NCBI RefSeq assembly: GCF_024459955.1
Contig: NZ_JANFXK010000012.1
Coordinates: 1-64,000 of the forward strand
Direction of reading: 5' to 3'
Source of the DNA: Anaerovorax odorimutans
GTDB lineage: Bacteria > Bacillota > Clostridia > Peptostreptococcales > Anaerovoracaceae
Length of the DNA: 64,000 nucleotides
The notes beneath the pieces were generated by a model that was given only the letters and a program-made list of their open reading frames with translations, was not told the DNA's origin and did not search any database. The position numbers were made by a program, and so were the translations under genes. Of this stretch, positions 15,853-24,802 are shown piece after piece; the stretch's first letter is position 1, and each line of letters begins with the position of its first letter.

Positions 15853-17490
15853 ATGAGCGCACGTAAAATTTATACAAACGGCAGGATCTTCACGGTAAAT
15901 GAAAACCGCGATTGGGCGGATACTGTTGTCATTGAAGGCAATAAAATCGTCTATGTGGGGGATAAAACCGGCGCGGATACTTTTTGGGACAGTGGTGCGG
16001 AAGTGCTGGATTTAAAAGGGAAAATGATGCTGCCGGGATTCATTGACGGCCACTGTCATCCTGTCATGGCGTCTCATTACCTTTGCGGCGTCTATCTTCA
16101 GGTGGAATGGGGAGTAGAAGAGTGTCTGGCTGAGATAAAGAAATTTGTTGGAGAGAACCCCGATAATGACACGTATTTTGGCATCGGCTACGCCGAATGG
16201 ATCTTCGACGAAAATGGGCCGAAAAAGGAGTTGCTCGATGAAATCTGTGCCGACAAGCCGATGATGATTCTGGGCAGCAGCGCCCATGAAGCCTGGGTCA
16301 ATACGAAAGCTCTGGAACTGGCGGGTATCACAAAGGATACGCCGGACCCAATTCCCGGTTTCCATTATTTCCACAGAGACGCAGCGGGAAACCCGACCGG
16401 CCATCTGTTGGAAATGGGCCCGCAGAATATGATTATGGAGCAAGTGAATTTCTTTGATCCCGATAAAATCGAGGAGGCGCTGGCAAAGGCTTCCGATGAA
16501 TACGCAGCCATGGGCGTTACAGCCGTATGCGATATGGGGGCGCCTGAATTCGTAATGAAAGCGTATTTTGAAACCGTGCCGGCTATGATGGAAAACGGTA
16601 CTTACAAGCAGAGGATGACAGGCTGTGGACGTATGGTTTCGGATAAGAGCGATGTGGACATTGTTTTTCCGAGGCTGTTGGATTACAAAACAAGATATGA
16701 TACGGATAATTTCAGAATCAATTTCCTGAAAATCATCAACGACGGGACTTTGGAGACAAGATCCGCTGCCTTGAGCAAGCCCTATGACGAAGATGGCTCC
16801 ATGGTTGAACCGCTGTTCAACAGACAGGAGCTGGCGGAGCTGGGGCTCAAGGCTGCAGAAGCCGGCCTGGATATAAATGTCCATGGTATCGGCGATGAAG
16901 CCATAAGCGGTACTCTTGCGATGGCAAAGGCTATCCGCCAGGCAGGTTATGATGACTGCCGTATTGTCAACTCCCACTGCGATTATGTAAAGGACGAGGA
17001 ACTGGAACTGTTCGGCAAATACAATGTGATCGCCAACACCACCTGCGTATGGCATTACGGAAACCCGGATATGGAAAAGGTCATCGGTGACAGGCAGAAT
17101 CACACCTTCCGGCTGAAAAGCATGATAAAGGGCGGATGCCGTATGGGCCAGGGTTCGGATTTCCCTGTTGACGAGTTTGGAAGAGAACCTCTCAAGGGCA
17201 TTGAAATGGGCTGCAGCAGACAGCTTTTCGACCACCCTGAGCTGCCGGTTTTGAAGCCTTATGAAGAAAAGCTTTCTGTGGATGACGGTATCGCCAGTTA
17301 CACGATAAACAATGCCTATCAGATGCATATGGAAGACAAGCTGGGTTCCATAGAGGCAGGCAAGTACGCGGACCTGGTAATTCTGGAAAAGAATATCTTT
17401 GAAGTACCTGTGTCAGAGATCCACAAGGTCAAGGTGTGCGAAACCATTATGGACGGAAAAACCGTATACAAAGCCGGCGACAGCCAGTAG
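15853..17490 (+). CDS. YtcJ-like amidohydrolase 1 (amidohydrolase_3)
   Basis: A 545-residue metal-dependent hydrolase. Metal-site motifs: GFIDGHCHP (HxH), a lysine in LKIINDGT, INVHGIGD (His), VNSHCDY (His) and GSDFPVD (Asp). Ends with the usual LGSIEAGKYADLVIL beta strand. The family hydrolyses C-N bonds of amides, ureas or imidazolones; substrate cannot be assigned. It has a close paralogue at 19036. GAGGGAGG precedes the ATG. It converges with the MerR-type gene, 11 bp apart. Confidence 0.9.
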   Translation: MSARKIYTNGRIFTVNENRDWADTVVIEGNKIVYVGDKTGADTFWDSGAEVLDLKGKMMLPGFIDGHCHPVMASHYLCGVYLQVEWGVEECLAEIKKFVGENPDNDTYFGIGYAEWIFDENGPKKELLDEICADKPMMILGSSAHEAWVNTKALELAGITKDTPDPIPGFHYFHRDAAGNPTGHLLEMGPQNMIMEQVNFFDPDKIEEALAKASDEYAAMGVTAVCDMGAPEFVMKAYFETVPAMMENGTYKQRMTGCGRMVSDKSDVDIVFPRLLDYKTRYDTDNFRINFLKIINDGTLETRSAALSKPYDEDGSMVEPLFNRQELAELGLKAAEAGLDINVHGIGDEAISGTLAMAKAIRQAGYDDCRIVNSHCDYVKDEELELFGKYNVIANTTCVWHYGNPDMEKVIGDRQNHTFRLKSMIKGGCRMGQGSDFPVDEFGREPLKGIEMGCSRQLFDHPELPVLKPYEEKLSVDDGIASYTINNAYQMHMEDKLGSIEAGKYADLVILEKNIFEVPVSEIHKVKVCETIMDGKTVYKAGDSQ

Positions 17491-17501
17491 GAGCAGGCCC
17501 A

Positions 17502-18830
17502 TTATGGCTTGGGACGCCTGCGTCTGGCGAGATAGACCATATTGGAGCGGATATCCCCGGGTACATGATATTCAAAGAACTGCCCGGGGTCATAGCCTTC
17601 ATTTATTTTTTCGCTTTTCTCAATGTGAAAACCGCTTCTGTCAAGGGCGGCCATGGCAAAATCCAGGGTAAAAGCATTGGGCGCGGCGTGGGCATAGAGC
17701 TCATGGATTTTTTTGACGGATTTGCTGTCTTTGGCGTAATATTCAACAGCTCCTGCGATCAAGGCGTTTTCCGTCAGATAAGGAGCAATGGCGTCAAAAT
17801 AATGGGTAGTCTGGAAGAAACCCAGATTGCTGGACCCCAGATAGTCAATTACCGCGTCAATACAGTTTCTTTTAAGGGGAAGCTGGCCGCTTTGATTGAT
17901 AATGTAGGCAACCTTAAGCTGAGGATTGGCGTTGACTATATGCTGCCGCATCGTATGGATCGTTCTTTCCGATAGGGCAGTGACTAAGAAGGTGCTGCCT
18001 TCGACCTGTCTGCTGTCATAATAACTGTACAGATACTGGCAGGCAATATCGGGAAACAGTATTGTTTTGCCGCGGAGATCAAAAACGCTGAGCTTTTTGT
18101 GAATCCAGAGGCTGTCCTTATATAAGTTGGTGAGATATTCGTTGCTGTAATCGTTCATTCCCATTAAAAGCATTCCGTCTTCATTGGTAATGAGGTTTTC
18201 ATCGCCGAAATACCGCGTCAGGAAAATGGGATCGTTTTCAAGATCGGTTATATCACCGGTGTACATAACGCCGTTTTTTACAACCGCATGATATCCGCAG
18301 GAACAGGTCAGCTCGCCGTTCACGATGGAATCTCCCGAAATGTCCACATGGGACAGATGGGGCTGGCTCTGACAGTGGGGGCAGCGCAGCAGGCCTACGG
18401 TGTTCAGCGGAAATCCGGGCAGAGGGCTCTGGCTTTTGTCCGCATTGGCAGGCGCGGTTCCCACTGTGGCACGGGTGCTGCTGAGCTCGATCTTTTTGAT
18501 TTGTTTGTTGATCAGCCGGATATATTGATTAATTTGATGCCGCTCCTCATACAAACGGTCCCTTTTGGCAGTGAAAAAATCCAAAAGTTTTCCATAGAGC
18601 AGGTAATCGTCTTTATTGTAAAAGCGTAGTATGCTCAGGTATTTATTCAGTTCGTTGAGCTTGAACCCGGTGGCTTTCATAGAAATGATAATTTCCATCT
18701 CACGGCAGTCATTATCCGTAAAATCATATTGGAACCCGTTCTTTTCAGGAACCAATAGTCCAAGATTAATATAATGTCTCACCGTAGCGACGGAAACGTT
18801 GAATTTTTTCGAGAATTCTCCGATTTTCAT
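17502..18830 (-). CDS. MerR-type regulator fused to zinc ribbon and methyltransferase-like domain
   Basis: A 442-residue protein. Residues ~1-70 are a MerR winged helix (KIGEFSKKFNVSVATVRHYI, GLLVP, YDFTDNDCREMEIIISM). A helical dimerisation segment (~75-125) follows, then a four-cysteine ribbon (LLRCPHCQ ~153 and LTCSCGYHAVV ~178) as in RlmA/UbiE-type methyltransferases. Residues ~245-435 look like a Rossmann methyltransferase fold, but the SAM-binding glycine loop is replaced (KTILFPDIACQYLYS), so it may sense a ligand rather than methylate. Start 18830 is set by AAGGAGG. It likely controls both amidohydrolase promoters. Confidence 0.8.
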   Translation of the reverse strand: MKIGEFSKKFNVSVATVRHYINLGLLVPEKNGFQYDFTDNDCREMEIIISMKATGFKLNELNKYLSILRFYNKDDYLLYGKLLDFFTAKRDRLYEERHQINQYIRLINKQIKKIELSSTRATVGTAPANADKSQSPLPGFPLNTVGLLRCPHCQSQPHLSHVDISGDSIVNGELTCSCGYHAVVKNGVMYTGDITDLENDPIFLTRYFGDENLITNEDGMLLMGMNDYSNEYLTNLYKDSLWIHKKLSVFDLRGKTILFPDIACQYLYSYYDSRQVEGSTFLVTALSERTIHTMRQHIVNANPQLKVAYIINQSGQLPLKRNCIDAVIDYLGSSNLGFFQTTHYFDAIAPYLTENALIAGAVEYYAKDSKSVKKIHELYAHAAPNAFTLDFAMAALDRSGFHIEKSEKINEGYDPGQFFEYHVPGDIRSNMVYLARRRRPKP

Positions 18831-18871
18831 ATGATTGCCTCCTTGGGAAAAGTTTACGATCTGCAACGCTT

Positions 18872-18880
18872 ATTATAGCA
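18872..18880 (-). promoter_or_regulatory. extended -10 of the merR-type gene
   Basis: On the minus strand TGCTATAAT (18880-18872) is an extended -10 about 40 bp upstream of ATG 18830; no clear -35. Confidence 0.5.
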
Positions 18881-18930
18881 TAAAATATAAAGCGCCACTT
18901 TGCGTTTTGTAAAAAAATACATGAAAATGC

Positions 18931-18991
18931 ATCTTGACGTAAACTATAGAAAAAGATAATATAATTAATTGAAAAGTTGTAATCTTTTCAA
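18931..18991 (+). promoter_or_regulatory. MerR-type promoter of amidohydrolase 2
   Basis: TTGACG (18934-18939), a 20-bp spacer and TATAAT (18960-18965). Dyad ATCTT (18931-18935) / AAGAT (18953-18957) spans the spacer. TTGAAAAG (18969-18976) / CTTTTCAA (18984-18991) forms a leader hairpin. The region is clearly homologous to that at 15754-15804, including the upstream ATACAnGAAAATG block. Confidence 0.75.
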
Positions 18992-19035
18992 AATTGATAA
19001 AATGACAGTAATTACAACGGCGAACGGAGGGAAAT

Positions 19036-20661
19036 ATGAGTACATATAAGATTTATACAAACGGCAATATTTATACGGTAAACAGAGACTGCGAGTGGGC
19101 AGATACCGTGGTGACTGAAGGGAATAAGATCGTTTATGTGGGAGATAAGGCCGGTGCGGAAGCATTTTGGAATGATGAAGCAGTGGTTTATGATTTAAAG
19201 GGAAAGATGATGCTTCCGGGATTCATCGACGGGCATTGTCATCCTGTAATGGCGGCCCACGTGCTGTCCGGCATCGTATTTGACATAGATTGGACTCTGG
19301 AGGAATGTCTCGCGCAGATCAAAGGTTATGTAGAGGAACATCCCGACAACAAGACCTATTTCGGGCTGGGATACGCGGAATGGATCTTCGATGAAAAGGG
19401 CCCGAAGAAGGAGCTTTTGGATGAGATCTGTATGGAAAAGCCGATGTTTTTCCTGGGAAGCGGCGCCCATGAGGCATGGTGCAACAGCAAAGGCTTTGAG
19501 GAAGCGGGCATTACCAGGGATACGCCGGATCCTCTTCCCGGACTTCATTATTTTTCCAGAGACGCCGAAGGAAATCCCGCCGGACATGTCGTTGAAGGCA
19601 GATCTCAGGCTATGATTATGAGTAAAATCAACTTTTTTGATGAAGAAAAAGTGCTTAACCTGCTGGCGGCCAATTCCGTGGACTATGCGGCTATGGGCGT
19701 TACGGGAACTGCGGATATGGGTATGTACTCCTATCTGGAAAAACAATATTTTGAGGCGCTGGACGCAATTAAGGCAGATGGGAGGTATCTGCAGCGATTC
19801 GCAGGATGTACCTGTCATGTGGAAGACCCTGAGGTCGTTGATTCAAGAATAGCGTCTATTCTTGAGGCTCAGAAAAAATATAACGACGACCGGTTCAGAA
19901 TCAACTTCCTCAAGATCATCAACGATGGAACCATGGAAAGCCGTTCTGCGGCCATAAGCGAGCCGTATCCTGAAGACGGGTCCGTTGTGAAACCGCTGAT
20001 GGATGAAGAAGTAGCTGCTGAGACCGGCCTGAAAGCCGCCAAAGCAGGACTTGACATCAATATGCACGCCATCGGCGACGTGGCGGCAAAGTCTGTAGTA
20101 GCGATGGCTAAGGCTGTTCGGGAGGCCGGATACGAGGACTGCCGCATTACCTGCTCCCATTCCCAGTACATAATGCCCGAGGACGCGGAGCTGTTCGGCA
20201 AATATAACATTATCGCCAACTCCACCGGTGTGTGGATGTACGGCAACCCGCTGATGGATAAGGTTCTGGGCCATATCAACGATGAAACCTTCCGCATGCG
20301 AAGTTTGATCAGCGCGGGCGCGCGCATGGCCCTGGGAAGCGATTTCCCGGTGGACGAATACGGAAGGGAACCTCTTAAGAGCATTGAAATGTGCGTGACC
20401 AGAAAAATGTACGGTCAGCCGGACGCCCCAATGCTCAAGCCTTATGACGAGGGAACGACAGTAAAAGAGGCCATTGAGGGCTTTACCATAAACAACGCTT
20501 ATCAGATGCACATGGAGGATGTGATCGGTTCCATTGAGGTTGGGAAATACGCTGACTTCGTGATCCTTGAAGAAAATATTCTGGAGATCGATCCGGAAAA
20601 CATTCATAAAGTCAAGGTATGTGAAACGATCATGGACGGCGTGACGACTTACAAAGCGTAA
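19036..20661 (+). CDS. YtcJ-like amidohydrolase 2 (amidohydrolase_3)
   Basis: A 541-residue paralogue of the protein at 15853, similar along its full length. It retains GFIDGHCHP, LKIINDGTMESRSAA, INMHAIGD, TCSHSQY and LGSDFPVDE. Cytosolic metal-dependent hydrolase of unknown substrate. Differences cluster in the segment after the first histidine motif (LSGIVFDIDWTLEE versus LCGVYLQVEWGVEE), a plausible substrate-pocket change. CGGAGGG lies before the ATG. A permease gene follows after a small hairpin, suggesting uptake and hydrolysis of one compound. Confidence 0.9.
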   Translation: MSTYKIYTNGNIYTVNRDCEWADTVVTEGNKIVYVGDKAGAEAFWNDEAVVYDLKGKMMLPGFIDGHCHPVMAAHVLSGIVFDIDWTLEECLAQIKGYVEEHPDNKTYFGLGYAEWIFDEKGPKKELLDEICMEKPMFFLGSGAHEAWCNSKGFEEAGITRDTPDPLPGLHYFSRDAEGNPAGHVVEGRSQAMIMSKINFFDEEKVLNLLAANSVDYAAMGVTGTADMGMYSYLEKQYFEALDAIKADGRYLQRFAGCTCHVEDPEVVDSRIASILEAQKKYNDDRFRINFLKIINDGTMESRSAAISEPYPEDGSVVKPLMDEEVAAETGLKAAKAGLDINMHAIGDVAAKSVVAMAKAVREAGYEDCRITCSHSQYIMPEDAELFGKYNIIANSTGVWMYGNPLMDKVLGHINDETFRMRSLISAGARMALGSDFPVDEYGREPLKSIEMCVTRKMYGQPDAPMLKPYDEGTTVKEAIEGFTINNAYQMHMEDVIGSIEVGKYADFVILEENILEIDPENIHKVKVCETIMDGVTTYKA

Positions 20662-20701
20662 GGATATATAAATTGATACAAACCGCTAAGGTATGTATAT
20701 A

Positions 20702-20723
20702 GGCCGTCATTTTTCAGGCGGCC
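20702..20723 (+). terminator. short GC hairpin between amidohydrolase 2 and permease
   Basis: GGCCG (20702-20706) / CGGCC (20719-20723), followed only later by TTATTTTTC. Probably partial termination that lets some transcription into the permease gene. Confidence 0.4.
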
Positions 20724-20768
20724 GGGAAATTATTTTTCAATTTTAATTATTTATGAAAGGAGATTGAG

Positions 20769-22412
20769 ATGTCCAAGACAAATTACACAGGCGGACAAGT
20801 GCTGGTAGACGCGCATCCTGGCTTGAAAAAGAAGAAATTCACATTGGCAGCGATGACGTTTTTCATCTATTGCGCATGCGCCGGCGGAGCCTTTGGTATT
20901 GAGACAATGATTTCATCCGCAGGTCCGGGGCTGACCCTGATTCTGCTCGTACTGATTCCTCTCCTCTGGGGTATGCCCATCGGGCTGTATTCATCCGAGC
21001 TTACGAACTTGGCTCCGGTTGAATCGGGGCCCTATGTATGGGCCAAGATGGCCTTCGGAGAGTTCTGGGGATTTTCCTTCGGATTCTGGATCGCGCTGGC
21101 CATGTATCTGACCGGTGCGGCGTATGTGGTACTTGCGGTGAATTACATCGGCATGTTTGTTTCTTTAACACCGGTGACCGCATTTCTTTTGAAGGCAGCA
21201 ATCATCATTGTTTTTACCATTGTTAACCTGATGGGGCTGGAAGAAGTAAGTACGCTGAGTACGATTTTCAGTATTATTATTCTGCTGGCATTCGCAGCCG
21301 TAGCAGTAGTAGGTATCGTAAACTGGCAGTACAGCCCGTTTGATCCGATCGTTCCAGAGGGTCAGGGAGCGCTTTCCAGCTGGGGTACGGGTATTGCCGT
21401 TGGCGTATGGATGTACTGCGGTTATGTGGCGATTTCATTCCTTGGAGGCGAGATTGAAAATCCGCAGGTTATTCCGAAGGGAATGAAAATCGGTATTCTG
21501 GTTATTACCCTGAGCTATGTTCTGCCGACTTTGGGCGGTATCGTATCCACAGGCCCCTGGACAGAATGGGGTATCAGCATCGACTATTCATCGGTACTTT
21601 ATCAGCACGTAGGCACATGGGCGGGCGTAGCCTTTATGATCGTTGCGGTAATCGCGCAGTGCGCTATTTTCAATGCGGCTATCGCATCCGCGTCAAGATC
21701 CTTTATGGTACTGGGCCAGGATTATCTTTGCCCGAAATTCCTGTCAAAGGTTTCCAAGAACAGAAAAGTGCCTGTATGGCCGATCCTGATTCTGGCAGCG
21801 ATCAACTTGATTCTGGTAAACTTAAACTTCGAAGTACTGGTTACCATTCTTTCTCCGGTTCTGTTCGTTCTGTATGTAGGCCTGGGCTTTGCATATGTAA
21901 AGATCAGAAAAGAATATCCGGTTGAAAAGAGGGGAGACCTCTACTATGTAAAGAGCAAGTTCGCGACACTTTACATATGCGGAGGCCCGTTAATCGTGGG
22001 AATTATCAGCTTCCTGGTAAACGGAACGGAATACTTCCTACTGGGATTCATTGCCATTATCGCAGCTGTGATTTTCTATCCGATTTGTAAATGGATCTAC
22101 GGCGGCTTCTACAAGAAAGATAAGGAGCAGCATCCGATCAATCCTAAGACAAAGCTGGCAAAGGGAGATCTGGTCAGATTTGGGTGGTTCTTCCTGCTGT
22201 TTGGCATCATCGCTTTCCTGGGTTCCTTCTTCCTCGTATGGTATGAAGGTTCATGGGGTCCTGATTACTATCTGGAAACGTACGGATCAGGCATTATGAG
22301 CAATTTCTGGGGCATGATTAATATCGCCCGCTGGGGCGGCGTTGCCATGCTGGTGCTGGGAGCTATTTTCTTCCTGGTTGGAAAGAAAGTCGATCCGGTT
22401 CCAAAAGACTGA
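20769..22412 (+). CDS. APC-superfamily amino acid permease 1
   Basis: A 547-residue integral membrane protein with about 12 hydrophobic segments plus a charged C-terminal extension. The first helix carries the APC substrate-loop pattern (FGIETMISSAGPGLTL) and GPYVWAKMAFGEFWGF follows helix 2. It most resembles the amino acid/polyamine/organocation transporters (COG0531). AAAGGAG precedes the ATG. Position behind the amidohydrolase suggests import of its substrate. A paralogue lies at 24803. Confidence 0.88.
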   Translation: MSKTNYTGGQVLVDAHPGLKKKKFTLAAMTFFIYCACAGGAFGIETMISSAGPGLTLILLVLIPLLWGMPIGLYSSELTNLAPVESGPYVWAKMAFGEFWGFSFGFWIALAMYLTGAAYVVLAVNYIGMFVSLTPVTAFLLKAAIIIVFTIVNLMGLEEVSTLSTIFSIIILLAFAAVAVVGIVNWQYSPFDPIVPEGQGALSSWGTGIAVGVWMYCGYVAISFLGGEIENPQVIPKGMKIGILVITLSYVLPTLGGIVSTGPWTEWGISIDYSSVLYQHVGTWAGVAFMIVAVIAQCAIFNAAIASASRSFMVLGQDYLCPKFLSKVSKNRKVPVWPILILAAINLILVNLNFEVLVTILSPVLFVLYVGLGFAYVKIRKEYPVEKRGDLYYVKSKFATLYICGGPLIVGIISFLVNGTEYFLLGFIAIIAAVIFYPICKWIYGGFYKKDKEQHPINPKTKLAKGDLVRFGWFFLLFGIIAFLGSFFLVWYEGSWGPDYYLETYGSGIMSNFWGMINIARWGGVAMLVLGAIFFLVGKKVDPVPKD

Positions 22413-22419
22413 GTTTAAA

Positions 22420-22456
22420 AAATATCAGCTGGATATATTCCGGCTGATATTTTTTT
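22420..22456 (+). terminator. terminator after permease 1
   Basis: AAATATCAGC (22420-22429) / GCTGATATTT (22443-22452) followed by a T run. Confidence 0.85.
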
Positions 22457-22562
22457 GCTGTTTTGAGATATGCGTGTCGGTTACCATTAAGAATATTCTG
22501 AGTCAGCAGCCTTTCTTGTCTATAGTGGGAATAAATGTTATTATGGGAACAGGGGGTGAAGT

Positions 22563-23381
22563 ATGCTTAAATCGGAACCAGATCAAAATGCCGCCGGCGA
22601 AAGAAGGAAGCTGAATATCCTGGTAGTGGAGGACAATTACGACGACATGGAATATGTATGCGACAGCTTAAAAGAGATGGATATGGGGCTGAACATCCAT
22701 AAGGCGGGAAAAGCCTTTAAAGCGCTGGAAATCATCTATGAACGTGATATTGACCTTGTTCTGCTGGATGTTGAACTGCCGGATCTCAATGGATTTTCTC
22801 TCGCCAACAGAATAAGGAATCTGGAGGATACTTCTCTGCTTCCAATTGTGTTTATAACGGGGACCGACGCCAACCCACTGATGGCCCATAGAAAATATCA
22901 CTGCTATGATTATATCAAAAAACCATTTGTGCGGAACACCTTTAACCAAGTGATGGAGCCGCTGTTAAAAGGACTGGAGAAGCAAAAGAACAGAGGCGGG
23001 ATGCCTGCGCCGGAGAAGGAAAAAGTCGTTTTTCTTGAGACCAGAGAAGAGGTGTTCGTTGTAAAATACGATGATATTTTATTTGCGGAAATAAGCGGAA
23101 GAACGATTACTGTTTATCTGACCGACAGGACAGTGAGCGGCGTCAAAATGAAATTTGATGACTTTATCGAAAGTGTGGATTCCCCTGATTTCCTGCGCTG
23201 TCATAAATCCTATGCGGTTAATATCAGAAACATTGATCGAATCAAAAAAATTGATTACCGATCCTGGGATATTCTTTTCAAAGACAGCGACCAGGCAAGC
23301 AGGAGAAAATGTATGCTGTCAAAGACATATAAGGACGACGTTTTTGCTGCGATAGAGAACAGAAAGGATGATAACGGATGA
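22563..23381 (+). CDS. LytTR-family response regulator
   Basis: A 272-residue regulator. Receiver domain ~18-135 with acidic pair VVEDN and phospho-acceptor aspartate near 69 (LVLLDVELPD), lysine in YIKKPF. LytTR DNA-binding domain ~160-262 (DILFAEISGRTITVYL, FLRCHKSYAVNIRNIDRI). It overlaps the kinase gene by 4 bp (ATGA) and is translated after GGGGGTG. Placed between two APC permeases, it probably controls transport or hydrolysis genes of this module; targets not shown. Confidence 0.9.
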   Translation: MLKSEPDQNAAGERRKLNILVVEDNYDDMEYVCDSLKEMDMGLNIHKAGKAFKALEIIYERDIDLVLLDVELPDLNGFSLANRIRNLEDTSLLPIVFITGTDANPLMAHRKYHCYDYIKKPFVRNTFNQVMEPLLKGLEKQKNRGGMPAPEKEKVVFLETREEVFVVKYDDILFAEISGRTITVYLTDRTVSGVKMKFDDFIESVDSPDFLRCHKSYAVNIRNIDRIKKIDYRSWDILFKDSDQASRRKCMLSKTYKDDVFAAIENRKDDNG

Positions 23382-24655
23382 TAGATATTGCTGCCGGCTG
23401 GTATATTTACTGGCTGCGGTCTTTTCTGGAAGTTCTGTCTATCTACTGTTTTAGCAGTCTCCTTGGCGGAGAGGGGCGGATGAAAGTAAGGGCCCTGTTT
23501 TTGGGAAGTCTTGGCGTATCGCTTGTTATCATTGTTCTTGACTATTTTGATGCTTCCTTTATCCCACTGGTTGCCTTGTTTTTGTGCGTTGTTGGGCTGA
23601 AACTTTCAACGACGGCAAAGCTTTCCGAGCTGGTGGGAAATTTAGTGTTTGGAACCGCAGCGACCTTCCTTTTGGAATTGATTGCCACGGGGGTTCTCCT
23701 GATCCCTGGAAAAGATTACGGAATGGATGGCATTTCCTGCATTATGTCGGGCCTTCTGGCCATAGCCGTCATCTGTAACCTGATTCTGCACAGAGATAAC
23801 CGTATTGCCCGAAAGGCCAATACAATATTGCGGGATAAAAGCAATTATATCTTAATTGTTTCCATAAGTATAATTGTTCCTATCGTTATGTTATCAAACA
23901 TATTTTTGGACAACTCCATGATGTTCTGGGAGGGGTATTATGAAACTTCGTTTTTGGCAGCCCTCTATTTTGTTATGAATCTGTTTTTAATAAAATATTT
24001 TGTGGATATTTCGCATAAAGAAAATGAAATTAAAATAATCCGTGAGTATGGAGAGCATCTGAAAGAGCTGGCGGAAGAATTGAACAAGCGGGAGCATGAG
24101 TATAAAAACCAGCTGAATACGATCATCGGAACCGCAGAAAGAGGCGGACCGGAATGCAGAAAACAGATCATTGAGTATGCGGAAAGCATCACCAGGGCGA
24201 ACAAAAATCGCAGAACCGGCGGGAGTATCATCAGCGATAATTCCGTTATTGCCGCGTATATTCTAAAAATGTCACGTATTGCCGAAGCCCGTGACATCCG
24301 ATTTGATTACTATATCGCCAGGCCATTTCCCGTATATGACCTGCCTGAAAGCGAGCTGAGCGAATTGCTGGCGAACCTTATCAATAACGCCTTTGAAGCG
24401 GCTGAGGAATTGGACGGTCATAAACGATACGCGGCAGTTTGCCTGGAAGAGGATTATATAGAAGTGTCAAACTATGTGAACAAGGATTTCAGCAAAAGTA
24501 TGATTAAAAAAGCAAACAGGCCCGGCTTCAGTACAAAGGGGCGTAACCGGGGTTACGGCATGGTAAACATAAGGGATATTGTAAAACGGCACGGCTTTAA
24601 GATGGAATCCTATTTGAGAGATGACTTGCTCACTTTTACGATCCGTATGAAGTGA
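23378..24655 (+). CDS. GHKL sensor histidine kinase (AgrC-like)
   Basis: A 425-residue kinase. Six or so transmembrane helices occupy ~5-210. Then a coiled region with the phospho-histidine candidate in KREHEYKNQLN (~245) and a GHKL ATPase domain: LLANLINNAFEAAEE (N box) and GFSTKGRNRGYGMVNI (G box). This topology is that of AgrC/ComD-type kinases that sense peptides or small molecules. Cotranscribed with the LytTR regulator. Confidence 0.88.
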   Translation: MIDIAAGWYIYWLRSFLEVLSIYCFSSLLGGEGRMKVRALFLGSLGVSLVIIVLDYFDASFIPLVALFLCVVGLKLSTTAKLSELVGNLVFGTAATFLLELIATGVLLIPGKDYGMDGISCIMSGLLAIAVICNLILHRDNRIARKANTILRDKSNYILIVSISIIVPIVMLSNIFLDNSMMFWEGYYETSFLAALYFVMNLFLIKYFVDISHKENEIKIIREYGEHLKELAEELNKREHEYKNQLNTIIGTAERGGPECRKQIIEYAESITRANKNRRTGGSIISDNSVIAAYILKMSRIAEARDIRFDYYIARPFPVYDLPESELSELLANLINNAFEAAEELDGHKRYAAVCLEEDYIEVSNYVNKDFSKSMIKKANRPGFSTKGRNRGYGMVNIRDIVKRHGFKMESYLRDDLLTFTIRMK

Positions 24656-24734
24656 TGTTTTTTTTAGATGAAATGTGATTTTGTAATTGGCATCCGCATT
24701 TTAAGCCCCTTTCCGGCATGATATAACAGATATA

Positions 24735-24763
24735 TTGTCAAAAAATTTTGAAAGCTCTATAAT
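24735..24763 (+). promoter_or_regulatory. sigma-A promoter of permease 2
   Basis: TTGTCA (24735-24740), 17-bp spacer, TATAAT (24758-24763), 40 bp upstream of the ATG. Confidence 0.75.
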
Positions 24764-24802
24764 TCTATTGTGTTTTACATAAATAGTTAGGAGGTTAGAG
24801 CA

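Noticed and set aside
16012-17328. 438-codon minus-strand frame inside amidohydrolase 1
   Set aside because: Antisense shadow of a gene with intact metal-site motifs; no ribosome site or recognisable protein.
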